Positions 25,574 to 35,389 of a DNA stretch of 64,000 bases are shown one piece after another. Position 1 is the first letter of the stretch; the number at the start of each line of letters is the position of its first letter. The notes beneath the pieces were generated by a model. That model searched no databases. It saw only the letters and a program-made list of their open reading frames with translations, and was not told where the DNA came from. The translations under genes and the position numbers were made by a program. This stretch comes from Sphingorhabdus_B arenilitoris (GTDB lineage Bacteria; Pseudomonadota; Alphaproteobacteria; Sphingomonadales; Sphingomonadaceae): contig NZ_JBHSDH010000012.1 of assembly GCF_042651485.1 (NCBI RefSeq), forward strand, positions 136,040 through 200,039. The letters are read 5' to 3'.

Positions 25574-26908
25574 TTAGCTGGGCCCTGCCTCTGCCCCCAG
25601 TCCTGCCTTGGCCTCCGCAGCGAGCGTTTGCGATGAAATAACCTGCGCGGCCACCAAGTCACCGATCACATTCAATGTGGTGCGGCACATATCCAGCAAG
25701 CGATCGACACCCAAAATCAGGCCCAATGCTTCTGGCGGTACGCCGATGCCTGCTAGGATCAGGGCGATAACAGGAAGCGAACCTGCGGGCACGCCAGCGG
25801 TACCAATCCCGCCCAAGATGCAGATCAGCATAACGAACAGCTGCTGCTGCAAAGTGAGGTCAACGCCAAAAAACTGCGCGAGGAACAGGACCGTCACCCC
25901 TTCGAACATCGCGGTGCCATTTTGGTTGGCGGTGGCCCCAATGGTCAGGACAAAACGCGATACTTTTTCGGGAAGCTTCAACTGGTCTTTGGCCACGCGC
26001 AGCGCGGTGGGCAGCGTGGCATTGGATGATGCGGTGGAGAAAGCCATTACGAAAGCTTCGCGGGTTTCGCTGAAAAATGCGATCGGGGACTTTCGCGCGA
26101 TAAATTTCAGGATGATCGGAAACACTCCGAACATCTGAATGGCAAGAGCAAGGAGCACCACGCCGACATAGGCGGCAAGTTTTTCAATAATCTCCCACCC
26201 AAATTGAGATGCCAGATTGAACATGAAACAGAATATCGCAATCGGCGCCAATCGGATAACCAGACCGATCAGCTTCATTGAGATTTCAAAAACCGCTTCA
26301 ATCCCTTGTTTCAGCTTTTCGGTATTTGGGCTATTGGTGAGCAACAGTCCGATGCCGAAAAACAAGGCGAAGAACATCACCGCCAGAATATCATTCTGGC
26401 TCATCGCTGTGATGAAATTGCTGGGCACGATATTGATAACAGCATCGACACCGGACGGGGTCTCGGCGGATTTTTGGACAATACCCTTTGCACCCTCTTG
26501 CCCTTGAACCAGTAATTCTTGCGCCGCTGCCCGGTCAACACCTGCGCCCGGTTGCAGGACATTTACCACCGTCAAACTGACCGCCACGGCGATGGAAGAA
26601 ACGACAACCGTATAGACCAGTGTGCGGATACCGATTTTTTTCAGCGCCGCTGCCTCGCCCATTTCGGCGACGCCGACAACCAGTGCGGAAAATAACAGCG
26701 GGATGACAAGCATGAATAGCAAGCGCAGAAAAATCTGGCCAATCGGGTTGGTGACATAGGTGACAACATATTCGACCCATTGCGCACCGCCGGCAAAGCT
26801 ATACACCGCAAGGCCAAGCAACAGTCCTGTGGCAAAGCCCGCCAGCATCTGCCATTGAAGGCGATTATGGCCTATTTGGTGTTCGCCATTTGCGGTGGTG
26901 GTTGTCAT
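25574..26908 (-). CDS. Dicarboxylate/amino acid:cation symporter (DAACS)
   Basis: A 444-residue integral membrane transporter of the GltP/DctA family. It shows the expected eight or so helices, a serine-rich re-entrant loop (FVMAFSTASSNATLPTAL), the TIGATANQNGTAMFEG motif and the second loop GIGTAGVPAGSL. GVDRLLDMCRTTLNVIGD near the C-terminus contains the substrate-binding Asp and Asn. These proteins import glutamate, aspartate or C4-dicarboxylates with Na+ or H+. It is divergent from NAD-glutamate dehydrogenase, which makes glutamate uptake plausible. The insertion ILQPGAGVDRAAAQELL near residue 120 is typical of this subgroup. Confidence 0.93.
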   Translation of the reverse strand: MTTTTANGEHQIGHNRLQWQMLAGFATGLLLGLAVYSFAGGAQWVEYVVTYVTNPIGQIFLRLLFMLVIPLLFSALVVGVAEMGEAAALKKIGIRTLVYTVVVSSIAVAVSLTVVNVLQPGAGVDRAAAQELLVQGQEGAKGIVQKSAETPSGVDAVINIVPSNFITAMSQNDILAVMFFALFFGIGLLLTNSPNTEKLKQGIEAVFEISMKLIGLVIRLAPIAIFCFMFNLASQFGWEIIEKLAAYVGVVLLALAIQMFGVFPIILKFIARKSPIAFFSETREAFVMAFSTASSNATLPTALRVAKDQLKLPEKVSRFVLTIGATANQNGTAMFEGVTVLFLAQFFGVDLTLQQQLFVMLICILGGIGTAGVPAGSLPVIALILAGIGVPPEALGLILGVDRLLDMCRTTLNVIGDLVAAQVISSQTLAAEAKAGLGAEAGPS

Positions 26909-27117
26909 ATGCTCCCCAGTCCCTTTTTCTGTGCAATATATGCTAGGGCCAATGCTTAGCTGAGCTTTGACGCAACGGCAACATCGTGTGGGCGAGTAGC
27001 ATTTAACTATGGCCTGCCTCTAGTCACAATTGAAACTATGAAGCTTGTATGCGCATGCCAACAGGCGCATAGAGGGGCAACCCAAATTCCCATTTGCGAC
27101 ATGGAAAGAGGACATAA

Positions 27118-30100
27118 ATGGCCGCGAGCAAAACCGCAAAAACCCCCGCCACGATTGATAGCAAACTGATTAAACCGATGATGGCGGCTTTTGCTGCTAA
27201 CACCTTGCCGGGCGAGGATGAAGGGTTTGATGATGCGGCCTGCCGCGATGCCGCATATTTTGCTTTAGAAACGGGATTGACGCGCAAGGCGGGAAGCGTC
27301 GCGATTAAAGCCGCCAGCTTTACCGACCAAATGGGACGGCTCGCAACGCGGATTATAATCTGCAATGACGATATGCCGTTTCTGGTGGATTCGGTCGCGG
27401 CCGCGCTGGTGGCCAACGGAGTGAATGTCCAGCGGGTAATCCACCCGGTTGTCACGGTGACACGTAACGACAAAGGCCAGCTTTTGTCACTGAGTGCCAA
27501 GCGATTGGATGATGGCACCGCTGAATCGGTCATATATGTCGAAGCCGATCGGATCGATTCCAAGCATCGCAGAATCTTGGAACAGCAGCTGACCGAAATA
27601 TTATTTGAGGTCAGATGCGCTGTATCCGATTGGCAAGCGATGCTGGCCGAAATGGACAAGGATATTGCCGCGTTGCCCGGCGGTGAAGGCGCGGAATTGA
27701 TCCGCTGGTTCCAAAATGGCAATATGACTGTCCTGGGTCATGAACATTTAAGCCGCGATGGCAAGCGTAGCTCCAAACTGGGTATTTCACGGGCCAGCGA
27801 GGCACCAATATTGTCCGAGGCGAGCGTTGCTTTGGCATTTGACTGGTTTGAAAAAGGCGGGCAGGCGCCATTGATCCTGAAAGCCAATCGTTTGTCGCGT
27901 GTGCACCGTAATGTGCTGCTCGACCTGTTGCTCGTGCCGGTAATGGATGGGAAGAAAATCACAGCTCTATCGGTTATTGCGGGGCTATGGACGAGCGAGG
28001 CAAGCGCCAGCGGGCCGATGGAGGTGCCGCTGCTGCGCACGCATATGCAGGCGCTGATGCAGAAATTTGGCTTTGATCCAGCGGGGCACGCCGGAAAGGC
28101 GATGGCGCACGTTTTGACCGCGTTGCCGCATGATTTATTGGTTTCGTTAAGGCCTGATGATCTGGAGCGGGTGACATTGACCGCGATGTCGCTCACCGAC
28201 CGGCCCAGACCGAAATTGCTTGCTGTCCGCTCTCCGCTGGGGCGGCATCTATTCGTATTTGTCTGGCTGCGCCGCGATGATGTGTCCACCGCCATGCGGC
28301 AGGCGATTTCCAATATGTTGACCGATGCAGCGGGCGCTAATCTGCTGGGCTGGTCAATCACATTGGAAGATGCGGGGATTGCGCTGATCCGTTATACGCT
28401 CGACTTGCCGGACCGGTCGGTCAAGGTTGATGAGGCCGGGCTGGACGAGAAATTGGAGCTGATGGTCCGCGGCTGGGAACCGGCTGTTGAGGCTGAGCTT
28501 GCCCGGCTGCTCGATGAAAAGCGCGCGGCGGCCATGCTGGTGCATTACGGGAAGGCATTTTCGGCAACCTACCGCGCCGCTTATTCGACCGAGGAGGCGG
28601 CGCAGGATATGCTCTGCCTCGTCCGCATGGAGCGCGAACAGACCAAGATCGTCCGGCTGCATTCGCCCGATGCTGCTGCCAGTAAATTGGGCCTGAAGGT
28701 CTATAATGCGGGCGGCGCGCTGCCTTTAAGCGATGTTGTTCCGGCGCTCGAAAATTTCGGCTTTAACGTTATCGAAGAATCGCCCCGGCCATTGGATGAG
28801 GGTAAGCTTGCCTATATTCATGATTTCACATTGCAGTTGAAAAATAATGTCGATGTGCCGTCCGTCATGGCGCGGGCTGATATATTAGAAACTGCCTTGG
28901 CTCAGGTGCTGGACGGGGACGCTGAAAATGATGCGTTTAACCAGTTAATCGTCGCTGCCGCATTGGAACCTCAGGCGGCATTATGGCTGCGCGCTTGGTT
29001 CCGTTATTTGCGGCAAACCGGGCTCAGCTATGGCATGTTGAATGTCGTGGAAGCCTTGGCCAAAAACCCGGCCGTGACCCAGGCGATCATCGCTCTGTTC
29101 GCGGCCTTACACGACCCGCAGGCCAAAGAGGACCGGCAAAAGGCTGCGGCTAAGCTTGAAAGAGCGATAGATAGCGGCCTTGCGGATGTCGCCGCAATTG
29201 ATGAAGACCGGGTGCTTCGCTTGTTCCGTGCGGTGGTGCAGGCAACTTTGCGCAGCAATGCCTATGCACCTGCCGCCGAAACGGCGTTGGCGTTCAAATT
29301 GGACAGCGCCAAAATTCCGGGGCTGCCCGAACCAAAGCCTTGGCGCGAAATATGGGTATATAGCCCGCGCGTCGAAGGAATCCATTTGCGCGCCGGACCT
29401 GTCGCACGCGGGGGCTTACGCTGGTCCGACCGCCGCGATGATTTCCGCACCGAGATATTAGGCCTGATGAAGGCGCAGCGAGTGAAAAATGCGGTGATTG
29501 TGCCGACAGGGGCCAAGGGCGGATTTTATCCGAAACGCTTGCCTGATCCGCGCGTCAACCGCGATGCTTGGTTCGAAGAGGGCAAAGAAAGCTACCGCAT
29601 TTTCATCCGCACATTGTTGTCGGTGACCGATAATATTGTCGGCGGAAAGATAGTTCATCCTAAAAGCGTCGTTATCGGCGACGGTGATGATCCCTATTTT
29701 GTGGTGGCGGCTGATAAAGGGACGGCCACATTTTCCGATACGGCCAATGCCATCGCCATTGAACATGGGTTCTGGCTGGGCGACGCTTTTGCAAGCGGCG
29801 GGTCGGTGGGTTATGACCATAAAGCCATGGGGATAACTGCCAAAGGAGGTTGGATTTCGGTGCAGCGGCATTTTGCCGAAATGGGCATCGATGTGCAAAA
29901 ACAGCCTGTCACGGCCGCCGGTATTGGCGATATGTCGGGCGATGTTTTTGGCAACGGGATGCTATTATCGAAAGCGATCAAATTGGTCGCGGCCTTTGAC
30001 CATCGCAATATTTTTATCGACCCTGATCCCGATCCAGCAAAAAGCTGGAAAGAACGTAAAAGGCTATTTGCTTTGCCCCGCTCAAGCTGGGAGGATTATG

Positions 30101-31785
30101 ATCCGAAGCTGCTATCCAAGGGCGGCGGTATTTTTTCACGCAATGCCAAAAGCGTAAAACCGAGCAACGAGATTTGCAAATTGCTGGGGCTCGACAAAAA
30201 GGAGATGGAGCCGTCCGAGTTGATCCGCGCAATTTTGAAAAGCGAGGTTCAGCTCATCTGGTTTGGCGGCATTGGAACCTATGTGAAGGATGACAGCGAA
30301 AGCAATAGCGAGGTGGGCGATCATGCAAATGATGCCATTCGCGTCAATGCCAAAAGCGTAAAAGCCAAAGTTATCGGCGAGGGCGCAAATTTGGGAATCA
30401 CCCAAGCGGGGCGGATCGCCTTTGCGCTCAATGGCGGGCGGATCAACACCGACTTTATCGACAATAGCGCCGGGGTCGATTGTTCCGATAATGAGGTGAA
30501 TATCAAAATTGCGCTCAACACCGAAATGGCATCAGGGGCGTTAAAGGATGCGGCGCGGGTAAAGCTGCTCGCCAGTATGACTCACGATGTTGCTGAATTG
30601 GTCTTAGAGGACAACCGTCTGCAAACATTGGCATTGTCGGTTGCTGAGGCCGGCGGCGCACGCGACCTTCCCGCCTATGTCCGGTTGATAGAGACATTTG
30701 AAACCGCCGGCAGGCTCGACCGCGCCGTTGAGGGTATTGCCCAAAATGATGAGCTGTTGCGGCGCGTGATGGACGAAAAAGGATTGATGCGCCCTGAATT
30801 GTCGGTGTTATTGTCGACTGCCAAAATGATGGTTCAAGATGCCATTGAGGATGCGGCCTTTGTCAATGACGACGTGATGGTGGATGAGCTTTATGCGGCC
30901 TTCCCTCCCGCAATGGTTGCAAAGCATAAATCAGCGATAGCCAGCCACCGGCTGCGCCCACAAATCATCGCGACCAAATTGGCCAACCGCATGATTAACC
31001 GGCTGGGTATGTTGCATCCATTTGAATTGGCCGAAGAAGAGGGTTGCACCCTGGGCGAGGTCGCGCGTGCGTTTACGTTAGCGGACCGTTTATTCGGGAT
31101 CAGCGCCATTTGGGAGGCGGTAGACAATTGCAAGATGGAGGAAGCCGCGCGGCTTACTTTGCTGCGCGAATTGGCCACCGAGGTGCGCGCGCAAATGGCT
31201 GATATCATCCGCAACGCGAGTAACAAACGGAGCATTGGCGACACGCTCGCCATATACCAGCCTGTGGTCGGCCAACTGTCGAATGCCCGCGCTCAGCTGC
31301 TTTCCACAGATGCGAAAAACATAACCGAAGCTTTTGGCAAACGGCTCACCGACAGCGGCGTACCAAGCAAAATTGCCGGTCAAATTATGCGCCTGGCTCA
31401 AATGGATGGAGCGATAGGCCTCACTGCTTTGGCGTGCGAACAAGGCGGCGATCCCATTCGGATAACGCAGGCATTTACCGCGCTTGGCAATGCGCTGGGG
31501 CTTGGCTGGGCGCAAGGTGCCGCGATGCAAATGGACCCCAAAGACCCATGGGAACGCCTGCTGGTTGCGGGCCTAGCTCGTGATTTTCAGGAAATCCGAT
31601 TGGATTTCTTGCGCCGCGGTAAAAAAGGTGATCCCGTGCAAACAACCGATAGCTGGCTGACCGATAATCGCGCCAATGTGGACAAATTCCGCAGCATGAT
31701 CGACCGCGCTCGCACCAATATGGCGCCATCGGCAGCGATGCTCGCCCAAATCGCTGGACAGGCTCGCAGCCTGCTGACGCGATAG
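27118..31785 (+). CDS. gdhB: NAD-specific glutamate dehydrogenase, 180-kDa class
   Basis: A 1,555-residue enzyme of the large GDH class, which runs to about 1,600 residues. The N-terminal half carries ACT-like regulatory regions. The catalytic domain lies around residues 720-1150 with the substrate lysine region GAKGGFYPKRLP, GDMSGDVFGNGMLLS and the NAD-binding IWFGGIGTYVK. The C-terminal 350 residues are helical. It oxidatively deaminates glutamate to 2-oxoglutarate for use as a carbon source. It is divergent from the glutamate/dicarboxylate symporter across 209 bp, so the two probably share regulation. Confidence 0.97.
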   Translation: MAASKTAKTPATIDSKLIKPMMAAFAANTLPGEDEGFDDAACRDAAYFALETGLTRKAGSVAIKAASFTDQMGRLATRIIICNDDMPFLVDSVAAALVANGVNVQRVIHPVVTVTRNDKGQLLSLSAKRLDDGTAESVIYVEADRIDSKHRRILEQQLTEILFEVRCAVSDWQAMLAEMDKDIAALPGGEGAELIRWFQNGNMTVLGHEHLSRDGKRSSKLGISRASEAPILSEASVALAFDWFEKGGQAPLILKANRLSRVHRNVLLDLLLVPVMDGKKITALSVIAGLWTSEASASGPMEVPLLRTHMQALMQKFGFDPAGHAGKAMAHVLTALPHDLLVSLRPDDLERVTLTAMSLTDRPRPKLLAVRSPLGRHLFVFVWLRRDDVSTAMRQAISNMLTDAAGANLLGWSITLEDAGIALIRYTLDLPDRSVKVDEAGLDEKLELMVRGWEPAVEAELARLLDEKRAAAMLVHYGKAFSATYRAAYSTEEAAQDMLCLVRMEREQTKIVRLHSPDAAASKLGLKVYNAGGALPLSDVVPALENFGFNVIEESPRPLDEGKLAYIHDFTLQLKNNVDVPSVMARADILETALAQVLDGDAENDAFNQLIVAAALEPQAALWLRAWFRYLRQTGLSYGMLNVVEALAKNPAVTQAIIALFAALHDPQAKEDRQKAAAKLERAIDSGLADVAAIDEDRVLRLFRAVVQATLRSNAYAPAAETALAFKLDSAKIPGLPEPKPWREIWVYSPRVEGIHLRAGPVARGGLRWSDRRDDFRTEILGLMKAQRVKNAVIVPTGAKGGFYPKRLPDPRVNRDAWFEEGKESYRIFIRTLLSVTDNIVGGKIVHPKSVVIGDGDDPYFVVAADKGTATFSDTANAIAIEHGFWLGDAFASGGSVGYDHKAMGITAKGGWISVQRHFAEMGIDVQKQPVTAAGIGDMSGDVFGNGMLLSKAIKLVAAFDHRNIFIDPDPDPAKSWKERKRLFALPRSSWEDYDPKLLSKGGGIFSRNAKSVKPSNEICKLLGLDKKEMEPSELIRAILKSEVQLIWFGGIGTYVKDDSESNSEVGDHANDAIRVNAKSVKAKVIGEGANLGITQAGRIAFALNGGRINTDFIDNSAGVDCSDNEVNIKIALNTEMASGALKDAARVKLLASMTHDVAELVLEDNRLQTLALSVAEAGGARDLPAYVRLIETFETAGRLDRAVEGIAQNDELLRRVMDEKGLMRPELSVLLSTAKMMVQDAIEDAAFVNDDVMVDELYAAFPPAMVAKHKSAIASHRLRPQIIATKLANRMINRLGMLHPFELAEEEGCTLGEVARAFTLADRLFGISAIWEAVDNCKMEEAARLTLLRELATEVRAQMADIIRNASNKRSIGDTLAIYQPVVGQLSNARAQLLSTDAKNITEAFGKRLTDSGVPSKIAGQIMRLAQMDGAIGLTALACEQGGDPIRITQAFTALGNALGLGWAQGAAMQMDPKDPWERLLVAGLARDFQEIRLDFLRRGKKGDPVQTTDSWLTDNRANVDKFRSMIDRARTNMAPSAAMLAQIAGQARSLLTR

Positions 31786-31830
31786 GATGGGGCGGGGCCG
31801 AGGGTCAGGGCTTATTTCAAGGAAACTGAA

Positions 31831-32127
31831 ATGTTTTTGATGTTCGGCATGGTCCTCGGTCCACTGGCTGTCGCTTTGGCATATTTTTACGGGCTAAACC
31901 GGCGATATAATGCGGACAAGGCGCAGCATCATCTGGCGTCGATGATGATCGCCGAAGTTACTCAAAACGGTGAAGCCACCCGTGAAGATATCGTCCAGCA
32001 TTTGCGGCACTATGCGCCCAGCGACCGATTACGCCGCGTGAATCACGCTTTGAAGCTGATCAAAAAAACGGTGTCAGCCGAAAATTATGGAAAAGCGTTG
32101 GAACTCGCTAAGTCGGTATATCGATAA
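31831..32127 (+). CDS. Small protein with N-terminal membrane helix
   Basis: A 98-residue protein. The first 24 residues (MFLMFGMVLGPLAVALAYFYG) form a membrane segment, followed by a basic helical soluble part (KAQHHLASMMIAEVTQNGEA, RLRRVNHALKLIKK). AAGGAAAC lies upstream of the ATG at a proper distance. It follows the GDH gene by 45 bp in the same direction. No family is recognised. The soluble part could be a small winged-helix-like fold (EVTQNGEATREDIVQHL), but this is weak. Confidence 0.65.
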   Translation: MFLMFGMVLGPLAVALAYFYGLNRRYNADKAQHHLASMMIAEVTQNGEATREDIVQHLRHYAPSDRLRRVNHALKLIKKTVSAENYGKALELAKSVYR

Positions 32128-32182
32128 GCCTGCGATATTGGCCCGTATCATCGAGCATGACGCGGTATGTGCATATTCCCCG

Positions 32183-33622
32183 TCAACTGCCGCCCAGCGC
32201 CAGCCAGAGCGCGATCCGGGCTCTGTCATAGCGGCCTTTGGCGAGATCCAGATTACCGGCGACAGCGTTCAATCGGCGCTGTGCATTTAATACGCCGCGA
32301 AAATCGTCGATACCGCGCCGGTATCTGACCCCTGCCAAATATACGGTATCGGCCTCCAACGCATATTGGCGTTTGAGCGCCGTCACCTCTTCACGAGCGG
32401 ATGCCACTTGCCCATAAGCGGTTTCCGCATCGCCAAGGGCGGCAAATACTGTGCCGCGATAATTTGCAAAAGCTTCTTTTGCGCGTGCTTTGCTGGCGTC
32501 AATTTCGGCATCAATGCGTCCAAAATCGAGCAGCGGCCCTGCGACGCTTGCGCCGACCGCACCGACAATCGCGTCCGCGCTGAATATATCACCCAGCGCA
32601 AAGGCGAGCAGCCCCAATGTGCCGGTTAGGTTCAGTTTGGGAAAACGCTCTTTTGCGGCAACGGCGATGTCGGTATCTGCCGCGCGCAATCGCGCCTCTG
32701 CCGCCGCAATGTCGGGGCGCGCACGAAGCATGGCGGCCGGGGTCGCGGCAGGCGCAGGCGGCACAGCTTTCGCGCTTTCCGCGCCGGTCATTGCCGCCTT
32801 GTCCAGCGACGCAATTACCTCGCTGGCGGGCTTTCCGGTCAACGTCACAAGCGCGCCGATAATACGTGCCCGTTCCGCAAGCAGCGGCGCCAGCTGAGCT
32901 TCTGCCTGCGCTGCCAATGTTTCGGCCTGCACCGCGTCAAAGCCGGGGACTAGCCCCGCCCTTGAGCGTGTTTTTGTCAGGCGCATGAATTCTTGTGCCG
33001 TCTTGATATCATCGCGCAGCGTCATTTCGCGCGCGGCCACAGTGCGCCAGTCAATGACATTAGCAGCAATGGCCGATACCAAAGTTTGCCGCACGGCGGC
33101 GGCATCGGCGCTCGCGGCATCAATTCGTATCTGTGCCGCCCGCTGCCCAGCCCGCAATTGCCCGAAAATATCGGGGTCCCAGCTCGCGGCGATATTGCCG
33201 CCAAAGCTTGTTATATAGCGGTCTATGGCAATGCCCGGGGGCAAGTTCGCTCCGAAAGCGCCCGGATTTTGGCGGGTCCCCGTGACTTGGCCGTCGCCGC
33301 CAATATAAGGGTTTCGATTGGCTCCAGCGCGTGCAGCCTGCGCCCGGGCCAGATTGATACGCGCCAGCGCCGCTTCCAATGTCGGTGCATTATCCTCCCC
33401 CATTTGGCGCAATTCGGCAAAGGCGGGGTCATAGACCGGGAGCAGATTTTCCAGCGCGCTGCGGTCTTGCGCGGCAACATCTCCGGCCAGAGCAAAGTTT
33501 TCGGGTAGAGTCACCGAGGCAGGGTTGAACGCGGGGTCGCTTTCGGGCGCCTTCATCGATGCGCAGCCCGCAAGCAGTAGGGGGCTTGCAACGATGAGTA
33601 AAGATTTGAAGCCGCGCGTCAT
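32183..33622 (-). CDS. Outer-membrane efflux lipoprotein, NodT family
   Basis: A 479-residue TolC-like outer-membrane factor. The signal ends in a lipobox (LLLAGCAS, acceptor Cys19). The body shows the twofold helical repeat of OEP proteins, with ARINLARAQAARAGANRNPY and SWDPDIFGQLRAGQRAAQIR in the first half and RLRAADTDIAVAAKERFPKLNLTG in the second. It forms a trimeric channel through the outer membrane and periplasm. It is the last gene of the efflux operon, overlapping the membrane fusion gene by four bases. With the three genes upstream it forms a complete tripartite pump. Confidence 0.93.
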   Translation of the reverse strand: MTRGFKSLLIVASPLLLAGCASMKAPESDPAFNPASVTLPENFALAGDVAAQDRSALENLLPVYDPAFAELRQMGEDNAPTLEAALARINLARAQAARAGANRNPYIGGDGQVTGTRQNPGAFGANLPPGIAIDRYITSFGGNIAASWDPDIFGQLRAGQRAAQIRIDAASADAAAVRQTLVSAIAANVIDWRTVAAREMTLRDDIKTAQEFMRLTKTRSRAGLVPGFDAVQAETLAAQAEAQLAPLLAERARIIGALVTLTGKPASEVIASLDKAAMTGAESAKAVPPAPAATPAAMLRARPDIAAAEARLRAADTDIAVAAKERFPKLNLTGTLGLLAFALGDIFSADAIVGAVGASVAGPLLDFGRIDAEIDASKARAKEAFANYRGTVFAALGDAETAYGQVASAREEVTALKRQYALEADTVYLAGVRYRRGIDDFRGVLNAQRRLNAVAGNLDLAKGRYDRARIALWLALGGS

Positions 33623-34662
33623 CGGCCGTCTGCCGCAGCTGTTTGTTTCTTCGGCTGTGTTTTGGCGGTATCCTTTTTGGCGCGAACAAACGCATCCACC
33701 TGCTGCCCGACGAAGAAACCGCTGTCGATGGGCAATTGATAGATGAGCTGCAGCACTCTTACATCAACGCGTTCGCTGGCGGAATTGGTCAGCGAGCGTT
33801 TGGGCGTCACCAGCGGTTCGGCGCGGACAAATGTCGCCTTCACCCGCTTGGCCGAATTGCCGCGCGGGCTGACAATGGCTTCGCTGCCAATATCGACGCG
33901 GCTGATTTCATTTTCGTCAATATCAATGCGGATATGCATGGGCCGTGTATTGCCGATTTCCATATAGGAGGCGGAGCTGCCGCTTGGCTGCCCGCCGGGA
34001 TTTACAAATTCGCCGGGCCGGATGTTAACGCTCAGCACCTCTGCGGCAATTGGCGCGCGCACGGTCAGGCGGCCAAGATCAGTCTCAGCGCTCGCACGAA
34101 GCGCCTGTGCGCTGCGGATTTCCGCGTCGGCCTGCGTAATTTGGGCGCGGGCATTGCGGACGATACCTTGGCGTTCAATCACCTCGGCGCGCGATATTGC
34201 CCGGCTGTCCTCCACGCCATTGTAAAGCGCCAGCTGCTGCTGCGCCGTTGCTAATGCGGTATGCGCCGCTGACCTTGCGCTGCGCGCCCGCAATATGGCC
34301 GCGTCTGCTTCTTGAATGCGTGCCCGGATCGCCCGGTCATCGACCGCGAATAATACCGCGCCGCGCTCCACCTGTTGCCCTGGTGTGACATAGACATTGG
34401 TGACAAGCCCGGCGAGGCTGGTGCCGATATTGATGACTTCGCTGGATGGTTCTACCACGCCCGCGCCCGCCACGCTCGGCGCATCGGCAATGGCAGAACT
34501 GGCCTTAGGCGGGGTTTCAAATGCGCCTTCCTGCGTGCGGTCGGGCTGTCCGGTGGCAACCAGATATATGGCAATCAAAATCGCGATAATCGCCAGCACC
34601 GGCAATATCGTGCGCGCAAAGCTTATCTTTCGCAAACGGGTCCACAAACTTTCTTCAGCCAT
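33619..34662 (-). CDS. HlyD-type membrane fusion protein of ABC exporter (DevB-like)
   Basis: A 347-residue periplasmic adaptor. I start it at the ATG at 34662, which has GGAGAT upstream and gives a cytoplasmic head, a single membrane helix (ILPVLAIIAILIAIYLVATG) and then the lipoyl/hairpin regions (GTSLAGLVTNVYVTPGQQVERGAVLF). A helical hairpin occupies about residues 105-190, and RVDVRVLQLIYQLPIDSGFFVGQQVDAFV forms the last barrel strands. The DevB-type arrangement with FtsX-like permease and ATPase is typical of glycolipid and toxin exporters. The substrate is not known. Confidence 0.9.
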   Translation of the reverse strand: MAEESLWTRLRKISFARTILPVLAIIAILIAIYLVATGQPDRTQEGAFETPPKASSAIADAPSVAGAGVVEPSSEVINIGTSLAGLVTNVYVTPGQQVERGAVLFAVDDRAIRARIQEADAAILRARSARSAAHTALATAQQQLALYNGVEDSRAISRAEVIERQGIVRNARAQITQADAEIRSAQALRASAETDLGRLTVRAPIAAEVLSVNIRPGEFVNPGGQPSGSSASYMEIGNTRPMHIRIDIDENEISRVDIGSEAIVSPRGNSAKRVKATFVRAEPLVTPKRSLTNSASERVDVRVLQLIYQLPIDSGFFVGQQVDAFVRAKKDTAKTQPKKQTAAADGR

Positions 34663-34681
34663 ATAATATCTCCTGCCGGGA

Positions 34682-35389
34682 TCAGTGATCCGGCATTTCC
34701 TTGCCATCATGTGTGATCCGTCCGTCCTCCATGACCAGGATACGGTCGGCCAAATCGAAAATGCGGTTATCATGCGTCACGATAATTACGGCGCGGTCCT
34801 GAACCAAGGCTACTTCGCGCAGCAAGTCCATGACCCGGCGGCCCGATTTTGCGTCAAGCGCCGCGGTCGGTTCATCGCACACCACCAGTCGTGGTTCATG
34901 CACCAGCGCGCGTGCAATCGCCACGCGCTGTTGCTGTCCACCCGATAGCTGTTTGGGCAGTTTATCGGCCTGATCCGCGATATTCAGTTTTTCCAGCATA
35001 TCGCGGCCCCGCTTCGTTGCCTCGCTGCGGCCCATACCTGCGGCGACCAGCGGCACCCCGGCATTTTCCGCCGCTGTTAGTGTGGGGATCAGATTATATT
35101 GCTGAAAAATAAATCCGATCGTGTCGAGCCGGAACCGCACCAGATCATTATCCGACAAGCTGTAAATATCCTTACCAAATACAGTAACCCCGCCTTCGGT
35201 GGGAAAGAGGATGCCAGCGATGATGGAGATGAGCGTCGTTTTTCCGCTTCCCGACTCCCCGACCAAATAGGTCAGCTCACCAGAACGGATTTCGGCGTCA
35301 ATACCGTGCAGCACGCGTACCAGCCTGTCTCCGCTCCCAAACTCCTTAACGATATGGCGGATTTCAATTGCAACCGGATTATCGCTCAC
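34682..35389 (-). CDS. ABC exporter ATP-binding protein (DevA/MacB type)
   Basis: A 235-residue ATPase. Walker A is GESGSGKTT, the signature is LSGGQQQRVAIARAL and Walker B is RLVVCDEPTAALD. The start is GTG at 35389 with GAGG seven bases upstream. An upstream ATG at 35497 lies inside the permease gene and is rejected. The GTG overlaps the permease stop (GTGA), so the two are coupled. It powers substrate extrusion together with the permease encoded before it. Confidence 0.93.
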   Translation of the reverse strand: MSDNPVAIEIRHIVKEFGSGDRLVRVLHGIDAEIRSGELTYLVGESGSGKTTLISIIAGILFPTEGGVTVFGKDIYSLSDNDLVRFRLDTIGFIFQQYNLIPTLTAAENAGVPLVAAGMGRSEATKRGRDMLEKLNIADQADKLPKQLSGGQQQRVAIARALVHEPRLVVCDEPTAALDAKSGRRVMDLLREVALVQDRAVIIVTHDNRIFDLADRILVMEDGRITHDGKEMPDH